A DNA stretch of 64,000 nucleotides, taken from assembly GCF_030811475.1 (NCBI RefSeq), contig NZ_JAUSQV010000001.1, forward strand, positions 1,178,001 through 1,242,000, given 5' to 3'. The stretch's first letter is position 1; every line of letters starts with the position of its first letter. Source of the stretch: Nakamurella flavida (GTDB lineage Bacteria; Actinomycetota; Actinomycetes; Mycobacteriales; Nakamurellaceae). Under the pieces are notes generated by a model. The model saw only the letters and a list, made by a program, of their open reading frames with translations. It did not search any database and was not told the origin of the DNA. The position numbers and the translations under genes were made by a program. Positions 53,777 to 63,875 of this stretch are shown here, in pieces.

Positions 53777-54195
53777 ACCTGGGAGTCCTTAGGAAAGGAG
53801 GGAAAGGAAGGATGTGATGATTCGGTGAAACATGTGCGGAATGACCTCGCACCGGAACCCTAACGGACCGCCCGACGCAGCGAAATACCCGTCAATCTGC
53901 GCCAGGAATGTTGATCACCGGACTTCTTCACGCATGGTGAGAATGCCGGACGCCCTCCGCCCCGCCGGTCCCCCGAAGGCATGGTTCCCGAGCAGGATCT
54001 CACTCTGGGTGGAGGATCCCGGGTACGGGGTGTTCCTGGGTGAAGGTCCGAACGGCGGGAATCCAGCCGAACGTGGCGCCCCCGGACGCGGTCGAGCGCG
54101 TCGATCACCAGCCGTGCCCGGCGATACCGGTCGGGCACCGGGGGCCCGCCGGCACTCCCCGGACGGCCCGGTCGCCCGGCCGTGGGTCCGACGGG
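53777..54195. other. Leader of the surface operon and ftsQ-downstream gap
   Basis: This 419-nt gap lies between the ftsQ stop and the small surface protein start. The first half (about 53777-53940) is less GC-rich than its surroundings and includes a pyrimidine-rich stretch on the minus strand (about 53790-53813) in the mRNA leader, plus a TAGGGT -10-like site near 53854-53859. The second half (53940-54195) is ordinary GC-rich sequence; no gene is supported. A promoter for the surface operon should be here. Confidence 0.5.
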
Positions 54196-55158
54196 TCAGC
54201 GCACCGTGACCAGGGTGGGGTCGGAGACGTCGAGGACGGTGCCGTCCTGCTGCAGCAGGGCGGGCAGCACCTCGATCTTGCGGGCCGTCTGCGTGGCGTC
54301 CGCGGCATCGCCCCAGACCACGGTGCGACCGTCGGCCAGACGGAGGGTCACGTCGAACGCGGTCCGCGCAGCCACCGCGGCGACCTGGGTACGCAGTCCG
54401 TCGGGTAGGGCCTGGGCCACCGTCAGGGCGGCGACCGTCGCCGGGTCGCCGGCGCCGGGGGTGGCCAGCTCGACGACGGGCAGCCCGGCCGGAGCGGCAT
54501 CCACCGGGACGTAGGGATCACCGGCCGCGTCCATCAACCACCAGCTGCCGTTCGCCTGGGTGACCGCGACGGGCACCCGGGCGACGACCTGGACGTCCAA
54601 CGCGTGCGGCCAACCGCGGCTGACCTGCACGGAGGCCACCGAGGGCACATCGGCGACCCGGGCGGAGACCGCGTCGAGGTCGATCCGGGCCAGCGGGGTG
54701 CCGGCCGTGACATCCACCGCCGCCTGCACCTGGGCCCGGACGTCGTCCTGCACGCCGGACACCTGCACGGTCCGCAGACCCAGCAGCGGCGTCCACCACA
54801 CCGTCACGAAACCGCCGATCAGCACGACGACGGCCAGCACCATGCCCACGATCCACGGCCAGCGGCGGGGCGGCCGGACCACTCGTCGCGGCCGCGTCGG
54901 GGGCGCCTGGTCGACCTGCTCCCCGCCCCGGGAAGCTGCGGCGCCGGTGTCGTCGTCGACATCCGGGTGGTCCGCACCGTCGGCCCGGTCGGCGAGAGGT
55001 GTTGCCGTGCGGTCGATCCGGTCCGGGTCCGGATCCTGCGACGCGTCGTCGGCAGTGTCCGTCACGTCCGTCGGTCGCATCCGGAGCGAGCGGCCCCGTC
55101 GCCGCGGGGATCCGCCGCGACGGGCACCGCCGGGGGTCGACCGGGTGGGGGTGCTCAT
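54196..55158 (-). CDS. ftsQ: Cell division protein FtsQ (DivIB)
   Basis: A 320-residue bitopic protein of the divisome FtsQLB complex. A 98-residue cytoplasmic N-terminus rich in Arg and Asp precedes the membrane helix (about 100-122). The POTRA domain (about 127-196; GLRTVQVSGVQDDVRAQVQ, SVASVQVSRGWPHALDVQVV) and the FtsQ/DivIB domain follow. Its start overlaps the murC stop by 4 nt (ATGA). No ftsZ follows, which is unusual: the surface-protein operon begins 419 nt further. Confidence 0.95.
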   Translation of the reverse strand: MSTPTRSTPGGARRGGSPRRRGRSLRMRPTDVTDTADDASQDPDPDRIDRTATPLADRADGADHPDVDDDTGAAASRGGEQVDQAPPTRPRRVVRPPRRWPWIVGMVLAVVVLIGGFVTVWWTPLLGLRTVQVSGVQDDVRAQVQAAVDVTAGTPLARIDLDAVSARVADVPSVASVQVSRGWPHALDVQVVARVPVAVTQANGSWWLMDAAGDPYVPVDAAPAGLPVVELATPGAGDPATVAALTVAQALPDGLRTQVAAVAARTAFDVTLRLADGRTVVWGDAADATQTARKIEVLPALLQQDGTVLDVSDPTLVTVR

Positions 55159-56636
55159 CGGTCCTCCAGCAGGGCCAGCAGATCGGGGCCGAGCGAGGTG
55201 ATGTCACCGGCGCCCATGGTGATCACCAGGTCGCGGGCGTGCAGCAGGGGCAGCACCCGGGCGGCCGCGGTGGCGCGATCTGCGTGGAACACCACCTGCA
55301 CAGCCCGGTCGGCCGTCGGGACGTGCTGCGCGACAAGCGCTCCCGTGACGCCGGGGACGGGTTCCTCACGGGCGCCGTAGACATCGAGCAGCACGACCAC
55401 GTCGGCCTCGCCCAGCGCGTCCCCGAACTCGGCGGCGAAGGCGGCCGTCCGGGAGTACAGGTGCGGCTGAAACACCACGACCAGCCGCCCGTCGGCGGGG
55501 ACGATCTCCCGCGCCGCCCGGATCTGGGCACGCACCTCGGTCGGATGGTGGGCGTAGTCGTCGTAGACCTCGACGCCGTCGGCCGAGCCCTTGCGTTCGA
55601 ACCGTCGGCGCACACCCCCGTACCCGGAGAGCCCCCGGGCCAGCGCCACCGGATCCGCACCCAGCTCCACGCCGGCGGCCAGCGCTGCGGCCGCGTTCAG
55701 CAGCATGTGTTCGCCGGGTACCGGCAGGGTGACGTCGAAGGCCCGGCCGTCGGCCAACGAGATGGTCGCCGCGGCACCGAGTGTCGACGGGCGGGTGATG
55801 CGCACGTCCGGCCCCCCGCTCCCACCGTCCGGAGTGACCCCGTCCCCGGTGTTGGCCCAGCCGTAGGTGACGATCCGGCCGAGTCGGGCGCGACCGGCGA
55901 GGGCGGCACTGCCGGCGTCCTCGGCGCAGGCGACCAGGAACCCGCCGGGCAGGATCCGGTCGACGAAGGCGTCGAACACCGCCTGGTAGGCCTCGGCGGT
56001 GCCGTGGTGGTCGAGGTGGTCCGGCTCGAGGTTGGTGACGATCGCGCCGTGCGGGGCGAACGACAGGAACGACCCGTCGGACTCGTCGGCCTCGGCGACG
56101 AACACGTCACCGCCGCCGCCGTGTGCGTGCCTGGAGCCGGCGATGGCCGTGTTCAGCTCCCCACCGATCGCGAAGGACGGGTCGAGTCCGGCCTCGCGCA
56201 GCGCGACGGTCAGCATCGAGGTGGTGGACGTCTTCCCGTGGGTGCCGGCCACGCACACGCTGCGCCGATCCGCCATGAGCGCGGCGAGGGCCTCGGCCCG
56301 GCGGACCACCGGGATGCCCCGCTCCCGCGCGGCGAGCACCTCCGGGTTGTCCGGCCGCACCGCGGTGGACACCACCACGGCGGTCGGACCACCGGGCAGG
56401 GCGTCGAGCTGGGCACCGTCGTGGCCGACGAACCCGATGACGCCCCGGTCCCGCAGATCCTGCAGCACCAAGGATTCCCGGGCGTCCGAGCCGGCGACCG
56501 GCAGTCCGCGCTCGGCGAGCATGCCGGCGATGCCGCTCATCCCGGCGCCGCCCACCCCGACGAGGAAGGCGCGGGCCAGTGAGGCCCCGGTCGAGGTGAC
56601 GGGGGCGGCGTCCCCGTCCGGAGTCCGGTCGCTCAT
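55155..56636 (-). CDS. murC: UDP-N-acetylmuramate-L-alanine ligase
   Basis: A 493-residue Mur ligase that adds L-Ala to UDP-MurNAc. Residues 1-25 are variable; the Rossmann N-terminal domain starts [21 protein letters not shown]. The ATP-binding loop is [13 protein letters not shown], and the carbamoyl-lysine/substrate region EADESDGSF and [11 protein letters not shown] are intact. C-terminal [15 protein letters not shown] and FQPHLYSRT complete the MurC pattern. Both ends overlap neighbours by 4 nt. Confidence 0.97.
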   Translation of the reverse strand: MSDRTPDGDAAPVTSTGASLARAFLVGVGGAGMSGIAGMLAERGLPVAGSDARESLVLQDLRDRGVIGFVGHDGAQLDALPGGPTAVVVSTAVRPDNPEVLAARERGIPVVRRAEALAALMADRRSVCVAGTHGKTSTTSMLTVALREAGLDPSFAIGGELNTAIAGSRHAHGGGGDVFVAEADESDGSFLSFAPHGAIVTNLEPDHLDHHGTAEAYQAVFDAFVDRILPGGFLVACAEDAGSAALAGRARLGRIVTYGWANTGDGVTPDGGSGGPDVRITRPSTLGAAATISLADGRAFDVTLPVPGEHMLLNAAAALAAGVELGADPVALARGLSGYGGVRRRFERKGSADGVEVYDDYAHHPTEVRAQIRAAREIVPADGRLVVVFQPHLYSRTAAFAAEFGDALGEADVVVLLDVYGAREEPVPGVTGALVAQHVPTADRAVQVVFHADRATAAARVLPLLHARDLVITMGAGDITSLGPDLLALLEDR

Positions 56637-57730
56637 CGGCGGCGCTTCCGGCCGGCCGCCGCGGACAGCACCATCTCGACCAGGGCGCCGTCGGCGGGAT
56701 GCGCGGCAGCGGTGCCCGCGGCCGACGTCATCGCGGCACGGCGGACCGGATCGGTGAGCAACGGGAGGACCTGCCTCTCGATCGCGGCCACGTCGAGGTC
56801 CGCGTCCTCGATGAGCACCGCGGCGCCCGCGTCGAGCTGGGCGGCCGCGTTCAGGCGCTGCTCGCCGTTGCCGTGCGGCAGGGGGACGTAGACCGCGGGC
56901 AGGCCGACGGCGCCGATCTCGGCGACGCTCATCGCGCCGGAACGGGCCAGCACCAGATCGGCCGCCGCGTAGGCCAGATCCATCCGGTCGAGGTACGGGA
57001 CCGCCACGTACGGCGGTGTGCCGGCCACCGGGTCGGGCAGGGTGATCGCGTTCTTCCGGCCATGGGCGTGCAGGACGCCGACCCCGGCGGCGGCCAGGGC
57101 CGTGGCCGCACCGGACACGGCGGAGTTGATCCGCGCCGCACCCTGGGATCCCCCGAAGACCAGCAGCGTGGGGGCGTCCGGGTCCAGGCCGAAGGCGGCC
57201 CTGGCCTCCGCCCGCAGGGCGGCGCGATCCAGCCCGGACAGGGTGGCGCGCACCGGGTTGCCGACGACCTGCGCGCCGGGCAGACCGGATCCGGGGACGG
57301 CGGCACCCACCGCGGCCGCGAACCGGGCGCCGATCTTGTTGGCCAACCCGGCCCGGGCGTTGGCCTCGTGCACCACGATCGGCACCCGCCCCCGGGCGGC
57401 CAGATAGGCCGGCAGGGCGACGTACCCGCCGAACCCGACGACCACGTCCACGTCCCGGACGCGGAGCACCTCACGTGTCGCCCGTACCGCCCCGCGCAGC
57501 CGCCACGGCAGGGTCAGCAGATCGGCACTGGGCCTGCGGGGCAACGGCACCGCGGGGATGAGGTCGAGCTCGTACCCGCGCGCCGGGACCAGGGTGGTCT
57601 CCAGACCCCGGGCGGTGCCCAGGGCCGCCACCCGGATCGACGGATCGTGGGCGCGGAGGGCGTCGGCGACGGCCAATGCGGGTTCGATGTGGCCGGCGGT
57701 CCCGCCGCCGGCCAGCAGCACGCTCGTCAT
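56633..57730 (-). CDS. murG: UDP-GlcNAc lipid I N-acetylglucosaminyltransferase
   Basis: A 365-residue membrane-associated glycosyltransferase making lipid II. The N-terminal loop is [16 protein letters not shown], with [16 protein letters not shown] and [14 protein letters not shown] typical of the acceptor domain. The donor-binding part has [16 protein letters not shown] and [28 protein letters not shown]. The ATG at 57730 overlaps the ftsW stop by 4 nt, and its own stop overlaps murC. Confidence 0.97.
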   Translation of the reverse strand: MTSVLLAGGGTAGHIEPALAVADALRAHDPSIRVAALGTARGLETTLVPARGYELDLIPAVPLPRRPSADLLTLPWRLRGAVRATREVLRVRDVDVVVGFGGYVALPAYLAARGRVPIVVHEANARAGLANKIGARFAAAVGAAVPGSGLPGAQVVGNPVRATLSGLDRAALRAEARAAFGLDPDAPTLLVFGGSQGAARINSAVSGAATALAAAGVGVLHAHGRKNAITLPDPVAGTPPYVAVPYLDRMDLAYAAADLVLARSGAMSVAEIGAVGLPAVYVPLPHGNGEQRLNAAAQLDAGAAVLIEDADLDVAAIERQVLPLLTDPVRRAAMTSAAGTAAAHPADGALVEMVLSAAAGRKRRR

Positions 57731-59571
57731 CGGGTGCGGTCCGTGCGGGCGGACGGGCGAACCGGCCGGCGTTCGGGCCGCTGCTGCGGGAGGCGCTCGG
57801 TCTCGGCCCGGGAGCCGACCGTGCCCCGGGACGCCGGCGGCCGGCCGGCGGATGCCGGACGGCTCCGGGGGTCCCGGGCCCCGGTGTCCCGGAGCTGCGT
57901 CGACGGCCGGCGCAGACCGGTCTGCCGGGTGTCGACCGCGGTCGCGCGGCCGCCGTCCGACCGGGCGGGGACCGGCCGAGCCGGGGTCGAGCGGGGCGCG
58001 GGTGCGGCCGGCGACGCGGCGGTGGCCCCCACGGAACGGGCGGCTGCCGGAGCCTTGCCCTTCCGCAGCGCCCGGTCGCGGCGACGCTGCACCCGGCGGG
58101 CGCGCAGGGCGGCGGCGCCGTCCGGACGCATGCCGAGGAAGCGGGCGAGGCGGCCGCCGTCGCCGGCGTTGGTGGCGACCACGGCCTCCGGCTCGCGCCG
58201 GGCGAAGTTCGCCAGCAACCCGAAGACGAGCATGGTGATGATCAACGAGGTGCCACCGACGGAGATCATGGGCAACGGGATGCCCGTGACGGGCAGCAGG
58301 CCGATGACGTAGCCGATGTTGATCGCCGCCTGCCCGACCAGCCAGACGGTGGCCGCGGACGCGGTGATCTTCACGAAGGGGTCCACGTTGCGCCGCGCGA
58401 TCCGCAGGCCGGTGTAGGCGAGCAGCCCGAACAGCAGGAGCAGCAGGCCGGCGCCGATCAGGCCGAGCTCCTCCCCCACGATGGCGAAGATGAAGTCGGA
58501 GTCGGCGTTGGGCAAATAGCTCCACTTGGCCCGGGACTGCCCGAGCCCGACACCGAACCAGCCGCCGTTGCCCAGGCCGTACAGGCTCTGTCGCAGCTGG
58601 TACCCGGCGTCCCCGGCGGTCTCCGGGTCCAGGAACGCGGTGACCCGCGCCAGCCGGTAGGGCGCCGCGAGGGCCAGCCCGACGAGCCCGGCGACACCGA
58701 CTCCGGCGACCACACCGAACAGCCAGCCCGGGGCGCCGGCGAAGTACAGGACGGCCAGGAAGACGATGCTCAGCGCGACGGTGGTACCCAGGTCGGGCTG
58801 GGCCATCAGCAGGGCGGCCATCAGCAGGAACACCGGCAGCACGGGCACGAGCAGGGCCTTGACCGAGCCCAGCGTGTTGCGCCGGGAGGCCAACACGTGC
58901 GCAGCCCACAGCAGCAGGGCCAGCTTGCCGATCTCGGCGGGCTGGAACTGGAACCCACCCACCGCGATCCAGCTGCGCGCACCGAACTTCAGCGAGCCGA
59001 TCCCCGGGACGAGCACGGCGACCAGCAGCAGCAGGGACCCGATGACCGCCCAGGTGGAGATACCGCGCATCCAGCGCACCGGCAGGTACTGGGTGAGGAA
59101 GAAGCCGAGCAGGCCGATGGCGGCGTACGTCGCCTGGTTCTGGAAGATCGAGAACGAGGACCCGAGCCGCTCGAAGGCCGACACCGACGAGGACGACAGC
59201 ACCATCAGCAGGCCGAAGCCGAGGAGCAGTGCGAAGACGGCCAGGATCAGGTGCAGCGAGGTCATCGGCCGGTCGAGCCACTCGACACCGGCACGCAGGG
59301 CCGTGCGGCTGCCGCCGCGCACGCGGGCGAACAGGCCGGCGCGGGCGCCGGCGGACGCGCGCGGGCGGACCGGCCGCGCGCCGACCCGCGACCCGCCGGG
59401 ACCGGTGGTGTCGTTGCCTGCGTCTTCGGTGCCGTGGGTGCTGCGGGACGGGTCGTCGTCCAGCACGAACCCCGGAGCCGTGGCGCCGTCGTCATCACCG
59501 ACGGCGGAACCGGCGGAGCGGCGGGCGGCGGGCGAGTCGGGGCCGTGATCGGCCGGGCTCGGCCCGCTCAC
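57727..59571 (-). CDS. ftsW: Lipid II polymerase FtsW (SEDS family), with extended termini
   Basis: A 614-residue SEDS protein that polymerizes lipid II at the septum. The N-terminal 100 residues are disordered, then about ten membrane helices run from about 105 to 475. SEDS marks: [62 protein letters not shown], and [13 protein letters not shown] basic, Arg-rich tail of about 135 residues follows. Most family members have about 400 residues, so both termini are long, as in some actinobacteria. It overlaps murD and murG by 4 nt each. Confidence 0.95.
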   Translation of the reverse strand: MSGPSPADHGPDSPAARRSAGSAVGDDDGATAPGFVLDDDPSRSTHGTEDAGNDTTGPGGSRVGARPVRPRASAGARAGLFARVRGGSRTALRAGVEWLDRPMTSLHLILAVFALLLGFGLLMVLSSSSVSAFERLGSSFSIFQNQATYAAIGLLGFFLTQYLPVRWMRGISTWAVIGSLLLLVAVLVPGIGSLKFGARSWIAVGGFQFQPAEIGKLALLLWAAHVLASRRNTLGSVKALLVPVLPVFLLMAALLMAQPDLGTTVALSIVFLAVLYFAGAPGWLFGVVAGVGVAGLVGLALAAPYRLARVTAFLDPETAGDAGYQLRQSLYGLGNGGWFGVGLGQSRAKWSYLPNADSDFIFAIVGEELGLIGAGLLLLLFGLLAYTGLRIARRNVDPFVKITASAATVWLVGQAAINIGYVIGLLPVTGIPLPMISVGGTSLIITMLVFGLLANFARREPEAVVATNAGDGGRLARFLGMRPDGAAALRARRVQRRRDRALRKGKAPAAARSVGATAASPAAPAPRSTPARPVPARSDGGRATAVDTRQTGLRRPSTQLRDTGARDPRSRPASAGRPPASRGTVGSRAETERLPQQRPERRPVRPSARTDRTR

Positions 59572-61166
59572 CGGCGCTTGCCCCGCCGGCCGCCCTGGTC
59601 GGTGGCCCGCGCCGAACCGGACCGCTGCGAGCCGGTCTGCTGCGCGCCGGCCTGCTGCGCGTCGGACTGCTGCGCGTCGGACCGGTCGGCATCGCCGGGC
59701 TGCTCGGGATCGAGGAACACCGGGGCGGCGACGGGACCGTCGGGCAGCGCCTGCGCGGCGGCGGAGAACGCGTTCCCCCGGTCGGCGTAGGAGGAGAACA
59801 TGTCCAACGACGCCGCGGCCGGAGCCAGCACCACCGTGTCGTCGGACCCTGCCAGGGCCGCCGCCTGCCGCACCACCGTTGTCATCACGCCATCGTCGGT
59901 GCCGGGAACGGCCCGGACGGGGACATCGGGGGCGTGTCGGGAAAGTGCGGCCGCGAGCACAGGAGCGTCGACGCCGAGGAGCACCACACCGGCCAATCGG
60001 TCACGCACGGCGATCACCAGATCGTCGACCGAGGCGCCCTTGAGCTGGCCGCCGGCGATCCACACCACCCGGGGGTAGGACAGCAGGCTCGCCGCCGCCG
60101 CGTGGGGGTTGGTGGCCTTGGAGTCGTCCACCCAGTCGACGCCGGCCCGCCGGCACACCAGCACGTTGCGGTGCCCGCCGGGCACGAACGCCCGCAGACC
60201 GCGGGCCACCTCGTCGGGGGTCGCCCCGACGGTGAGGGCCAGGGCCGCGGCCGCCATCGCGTTGGTGACGTTGTGCGGGCCCGGCGGCCGGACGTCGGCC
60301 ACCGCGAACAGCTCGCGGCCCGCCGCCCCACCGACCGCCCGGTCGACGACCGTGCCGTCCACGACGCCGATCTGCCCCGGCTCGGGTGCGGCGGCGGTGA
60401 CCCCGATCCAGCGGGCCGCGGGCGCGTCCCGCAGCAGGGCGGCCGCACCCGGATCGTCGAGGACCGCGACGGCCCAGTCGCCGGTCAGCACACGCGCCTT
60501 GGCCTGGCCGTACGCCTGCATCGAGCCGTGCCAGTCGAGGTGGTCCTCGGCGACGTTCAGCACGACCCCCGCGGTCGGCCGCAGGGTCGGCGCCGAGTGG
60601 AGCTGGAAGCTGGACAACTCGGCGGCGATGACCTGCTGGGCGGGATCGGTGGCCGCGACGGCCTCGACCGCGGGCCAGCCGATGTTGCCGCACGCGGTGA
60701 CCGTGCGACCGGCGGCGCGGAGGATGGATTCGAGCATGCCGGTGGTGGTGGTCTTGCCGTTGGTCCCGGTGACCGCGAGCCAGGGGCGGGGGTCACCGAG
60801 GCGACCGGAGCGGTCCAGCCGCCAGGCCAGTTCCACCTCGCCGATCACCTCGATGCCACGGGCCGCGGCGTTCAGCAGCACCGGGGTGGAGGGCCGGAGC
60901 CCGGGTGAGGCCACGACGATGGAGACCCCGTCCGGGACGGCGGTGAGGCCCTGCTCCCAACGGACGCCGGGCGCCTCGTCGAGCCACGGCGGGGCGTCGT
61001 GGTCGCCGGTGAGCACGACGTCGGCCAGTCCGCGCAGGGCGTGCACGACGGCGCGACCGGTCACACCGGCTCCGGCGACCAACACCGTGACCCGGGTGTC
61101 CGCAACGGCCGGGTCGGCGGTGGGGTCGGATGTGGGCTCGGGGGCGGGCTCGGTCATCTCAGCCAC
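59568..61166 (-). CDS. murD: UDP-N-acetylmuramoyl-L-alanine-D-glutamate ligase
   Basis: A 532-residue Mur ligase adding D-Glu. Nucleotide loop VLVAGAGVTGRAVV near the N-terminus, ATP loop VTGTNGKTTTTGML, VLNVAEDHLDWHGSM and the C-terminal VDWVDDSKATNPHAAAASL, with LGVDAP-type end. A 55-residue Gln/Ser/Ala-rich tail (QQSDAQQAGAQQ) is unusual. The start is either GTG at 61166 (overlapping the mraY stop) or ATG at 61157; the former keeps the coupling. Confidence 0.95.
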   Translation of the reverse strand: MAEMTEPAPEPTSDPTADPAVADTRVTVLVAGAGVTGRAVVHALRGLADVVLTGDHDAPPWLDEAPGVRWEQGLTAVPDGVSIVVASPGLRPSTPVLLNAAARGIEVIGEVELAWRLDRSGRLGDPRPWLAVTGTNGKTTTTGMLESILRAAGRTVTACGNIGWPAVEAVAATDPAQQVIAAELSSFQLHSAPTLRPTAGVVLNVAEDHLDWHGSMQAYGQAKARVLTGDWAVAVLDDPGAAALLRDAPAARWIGVTAAAPEPGQIGVVDGTVVDRAVGGAAGRELFAVADVRPPGPHNVTNAMAAAALALTVGATPDEVARGLRAFVPGGHRNVLVCRRAGVDWVDDSKATNPHAAAASLLSYPRVVWIAGGQLKGASVDDLVIAVRDRLAGVVLLGVDAPVLAAALSRHAPDVPVRAVPGTDDGVMTTVVRQAAALAGSDDTVVLAPAAASLDMFSSYADRGNAFSAAAQALPDGPVAAPVFLDPEQPGDADRSDAQQSDAQQAGAQQTGSQRSGSARATDQGGRRGKRR

Positions 61167-62253
61167 CGGTCAGCGACAGCCACTCGGCGTAGAACAGGCC
61201 GAGTCCGAGCGCCGCGGACACCGCGGCCAGCAACCAGAAACGCACCAGGACCGTGGTCTCCGCCCACCCGGACAACTCGAAGTGGTGGTGGAAGGGGGCC
61301 ATCTTGAAGATCCGGATGCGGCGGGTCTTGAACCCGGCGACCTGGATGACCACGGACAGGATCTCCACGACGAACAGGCCGGCGATGACCACGAGCAGCA
61401 GTTCGGTACGGGTCATGATGGACAGCCCAGCGATCATCCCGCCCAGGGCCAGCGAGCCGGTGTCGCCCATGAAGATGCGCGCGGGGTGGGCGTTCCACCA
61501 CAGGAATCCGATGCAGCCGCCGAGCATCGCCGAGGCGACCACGGCGAGATCGAGCGGATCGCGCACCTGGTAGCAGCCGGCCTGGGCGGCGGCGCTCAGG
61601 CCGGTGTTCCAGCACGCGTTGCGGAACTGGAAGAAGCAGACCGCGACGTAGGCGCCGAGCACCATCACCGAGGCGCCGGCGGCCAGCCCGTCCAACCCGT
61701 CGGTCAGGTTGACCGCGTTGGACCACGCCGCGATGAGCAGGATGGCCACGATGACGAACCCGACCGCCCCGAGGGACAGGAACGTCAGGTCGCGGGCGTA
61801 GGAGATGTCCGTCGAGGCCGGGGTCAACCCGTTCACGCCCGGGAACAGCAGCACCAGCACGGCGAACGAGGCGCCGACGAACGTCTGGCCGATGAGCTTG
61901 GCCTTCTTGTTCAGCCCCAGGTTGCGGCGCTTGCGGAGCTTGATGAAGTCGTCCAGGAAACCGACGACGCCCATGCCGGTGGTGACGTAGAGCAGCAGCA
62001 GACCGGACGCGGTGGGCCCGCCGCCGCCGTCGATCATCTGGATCGCGACCGCGACCAGGTACCCGATCCACATGGCGGCGATGGCCGCGGCGCCACCCAT
62101 GGTGGGAGTGCCGCGCTTGTGCAGGTGGGCCTGCGGGCCGTCCTGGCGGATCTCCTGACCGAAGCCCTGCCGGGAGAACACCTTGATCAGGTACGGAGTC
62201 AGCAGGATGGAGACGCCGAGGCCGACGATCGCCGCGATGAGGATGGTCTTCAC
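61159..62253 (-). CDS. mraY: Phospho-N-acetylmuramoyl-pentapeptide transferase
   Basis: A 364-residue integral membrane enzyme that makes lipid I. About ten helices. Key motifs: GTPTMGGAAAIAAM, the catalytic aspartates in VGFLDDFIKLRKRRN, NLTDGLDGLAAG and HPARIFMGDTGSLALGG, and HHHFELSGWAETTVLVRFWL near the C-terminus (cited as HHHFELSGWAET). Its start overlaps the murF stop by 4 nt. Confidence 0.97.
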   Translation of the reverse strand: MKTILIAAIVGLGVSILLTPYLIKVFSRQGFGQEIRQDGPQAHLHKRGTPTMGGAAAIAAMWIGYLVAVAIQMIDGGGGPTASGLLLLYVTTGMGVVGFLDDFIKLRKRRNLGLNKKAKLIGQTFVGASFAVLVLLFPGVNGLTPASTDISYARDLTFLSLGAVGFVIVAILLIAAWSNAVNLTDGLDGLAAGASVMVLGAYVAVCFFQFRNACWNTGLSAAAQAGCYQVRDPLDLAVVASAMLGGCIGFLWWNAHPARIFMGDTGSLALGGMIAGLSIMTRTELLLVVIAGLFVVEILSVVIQVAGFKTRRIRIFKMAPFHHHFELSGWAETTVLVRFWLLAAVSAALGLGLFYAEWLSLTGG

Positions 62254-63875
62254 GCGCGGTCACCCGTCCCGTCCGTGCCGGTCGCGCTGGTCGTGCCGGT
62301 CGTGCTGGTGGCGTCGGGGGCGGGCGCAGCCGCCCGGGCCCGCAGGCCCTCGATGACCCGCAGCGCGACCTGCTCCAGCCCGACCGACCGGGACGCCTTG
62401 ACCAGCACCACATCTCCCTGCGCGAGATCTCCCAGCAGGATGTCGACCGCCTGGTCCACACCGGGGACGAGTTCCGCCTCCCCGTCCCAGGAGCCTTCCA
62501 GATGCGCGCCCAGGTACAGGGCCCGGCCCGCCGAACGCCGCGCGGTCGGGGCGAGCAGGGAGCCGGACATCCCGGGGACGGCGGGGCCCGCCCGCTCCGC
62601 CTCGCGGGCCGCCTCCAGCGGATCGACGACCAGCAGCTGGCCGATGCCCAGGCGCACCACCAGCCGGCCGATCTCGTCGTGGGCCGCGGCCGCCCCGTCG
62701 CCCAGTTCGGCCATCTCGCCCAGCACGGCCCAGGTGCGTCGACCCGCGGCGCCCATGGTGGCCAGCGCGCGCAGCGCGGCCTTCACCGAGTGCGGGTTCG
62801 CGTTGTAGGCGTCGTTGACCACGGTGATACCACCGGGCAGCTCGGTGACCTCCATGCGCCAGCGGCTGGCCGGTTCGGCCGCGGACAGCGCGGCGGCGAT
62901 GGTGGCCACGTCCATCCCGACGGCCTCGCCGATCGCGGCGGCGGTGAGCGCGTTGCCGACCTGGTGCTCCCCCACCACCCGCAGGCTGACCGGCGCGGTG
63001 CCGTTCGGCGTCACCAGGGTGAAGCTCGACCGGGCGGAGTCGTCCTGCCGGGCGTCCTGGGCCCGGACGGTCGCGGTCGGCGCACCGCCCACCAGCACCA
63101 CCCGGGCCGCGGTGAGCGCGGCCATCGCCGCGACCCGGCCGTCGTCGGCGTTGAGCACGGCGACCCCGCCGGCCGACTCCGGCGGCAGGGCCTCGACGAG
63201 CTCGGCCTTGGCCGTGGCGATCGCCTCGACCGAGCCGAACTCGCCGAGGTGTGCGGACCCCACGTTGAGCACCGCACCGATCCGCGGCGGGGCGATCGAG
63301 GCCAGCCAGGCGACGTGTCCGGGCCCGCGGGCGGACAGCTCCAGGACCAGGAAGCGCGTGTCCGGAGTGGCCCGCAGCGCGGTGTACGGGTGGCCGAGCT
63401 CGTTGTTGAACGATTCCGGCGGCGCGATGACCGCCTCCGAGCCGGCCGGGGTCGCCGCCGCCAGCACTGCGGCGATCAGATCCTTGGTCGAGGTCTTGCC
63501 GCTCGACCCGGTCACCCCGACGACCTCGAGGTCGTGCTCGTCGACCAGCCGGCGCACCGACTCCCGGGCCAGGTGCGCCAGGGCGGTCAGCACGGGCCCG
63601 TTCTCCGGCTCCCCCGCGGCGGGCGCGCCCACGGCCAGCACCGGCAGTCCCGCCTCCACCGGCTCCGCGGCCAGCACCGCGACCGCCCCGGCCGCACGGG
63701 CGGCGGCGGCGAACGCGGCCCCGTCGACCCGCTCGCCGCGCAGGGCCACGAACAACGCCCCGGGGGTCACCCGGCGGGTGTCGAACTCGACCGAGGTGAC
63801 CGTGACCTCCGCCCACCCGTCCTGCACGGGGACGCCGACCACCGCGGCGACTCGGGCCAGGTCCATGGCGATCAT
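62250..63875 (-). CDS. murF: UDP-MurNAc-tripeptide-D-alanyl-D-alanine ligase
   Basis: A 541-residue Mur ligase that adds D-Ala-D-Ala. It has an N-terminal UDP-binding domain (VTSVEFDTRRVTPGALFVAL), the ATP loop VTGSSGKTSTKDLI, the MurF mark FNNELGHPYTAL, and VVNDAYNANPHSVKAAL near residue 350. A Thr/Gly-rich C-terminal tail (TSTTGTTSATGTDG) is variable. The ATG overlaps the murE stop by 4 nt. Confidence 0.97.
   Translation of the reverse strand: MIAMDLARVAAVVGVPVQDGWAEVTVTSVEFDTRRVTPGALFVALRGERVDGAAFAAAARAAGAVAVLAAEPVEAGLPVLAVGAPAAGEPENGPVLTALAHLARESVRRLVDEHDLEVVGVTGSSGKTSTKDLIAAVLAAATPAGSEAVIAPPESFNNELGHPYTALRATPDTRFLVLELSARGPGHVAWLASIAPPRIGAVLNVGSAHLGEFGSVEAIATAKAELVEALPPESAGGVAVLNADDGRVAAMAALTAARVVLVGGAPTATVRAQDARQDDSARSSFTLVTPNGTAPVSLRVVGEHQVGNALTAAAIGEAVGMDVATIAAALSAAEPASRWRMEVTELPGGITVVNDAYNANPHSVKAALRALATMGAAGRRTWAVLGEMAELGDGAAAAHDEIGRLVVRLGIGQLLVVDPLEAAREAERAGPAVPGMSGSLLAPTARRSAGRALYLGAHLEGSWDGEAELVPGVDQAVDILLGDLAQGDVVLVKASRSVGLEQVALRVIEGLRARAAAPAPDATSTTGTTSATGTDGTGDRA

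Noticed and set aside
38787-54195. Possible mobile element or prophage between ftsZ and ftsQ.
   Set aside because: No integrase, transposase, tRNA attachment site or terminal repeats were visible, and codon use and GC content match the neighbours except in the short leader at 53777-53940.
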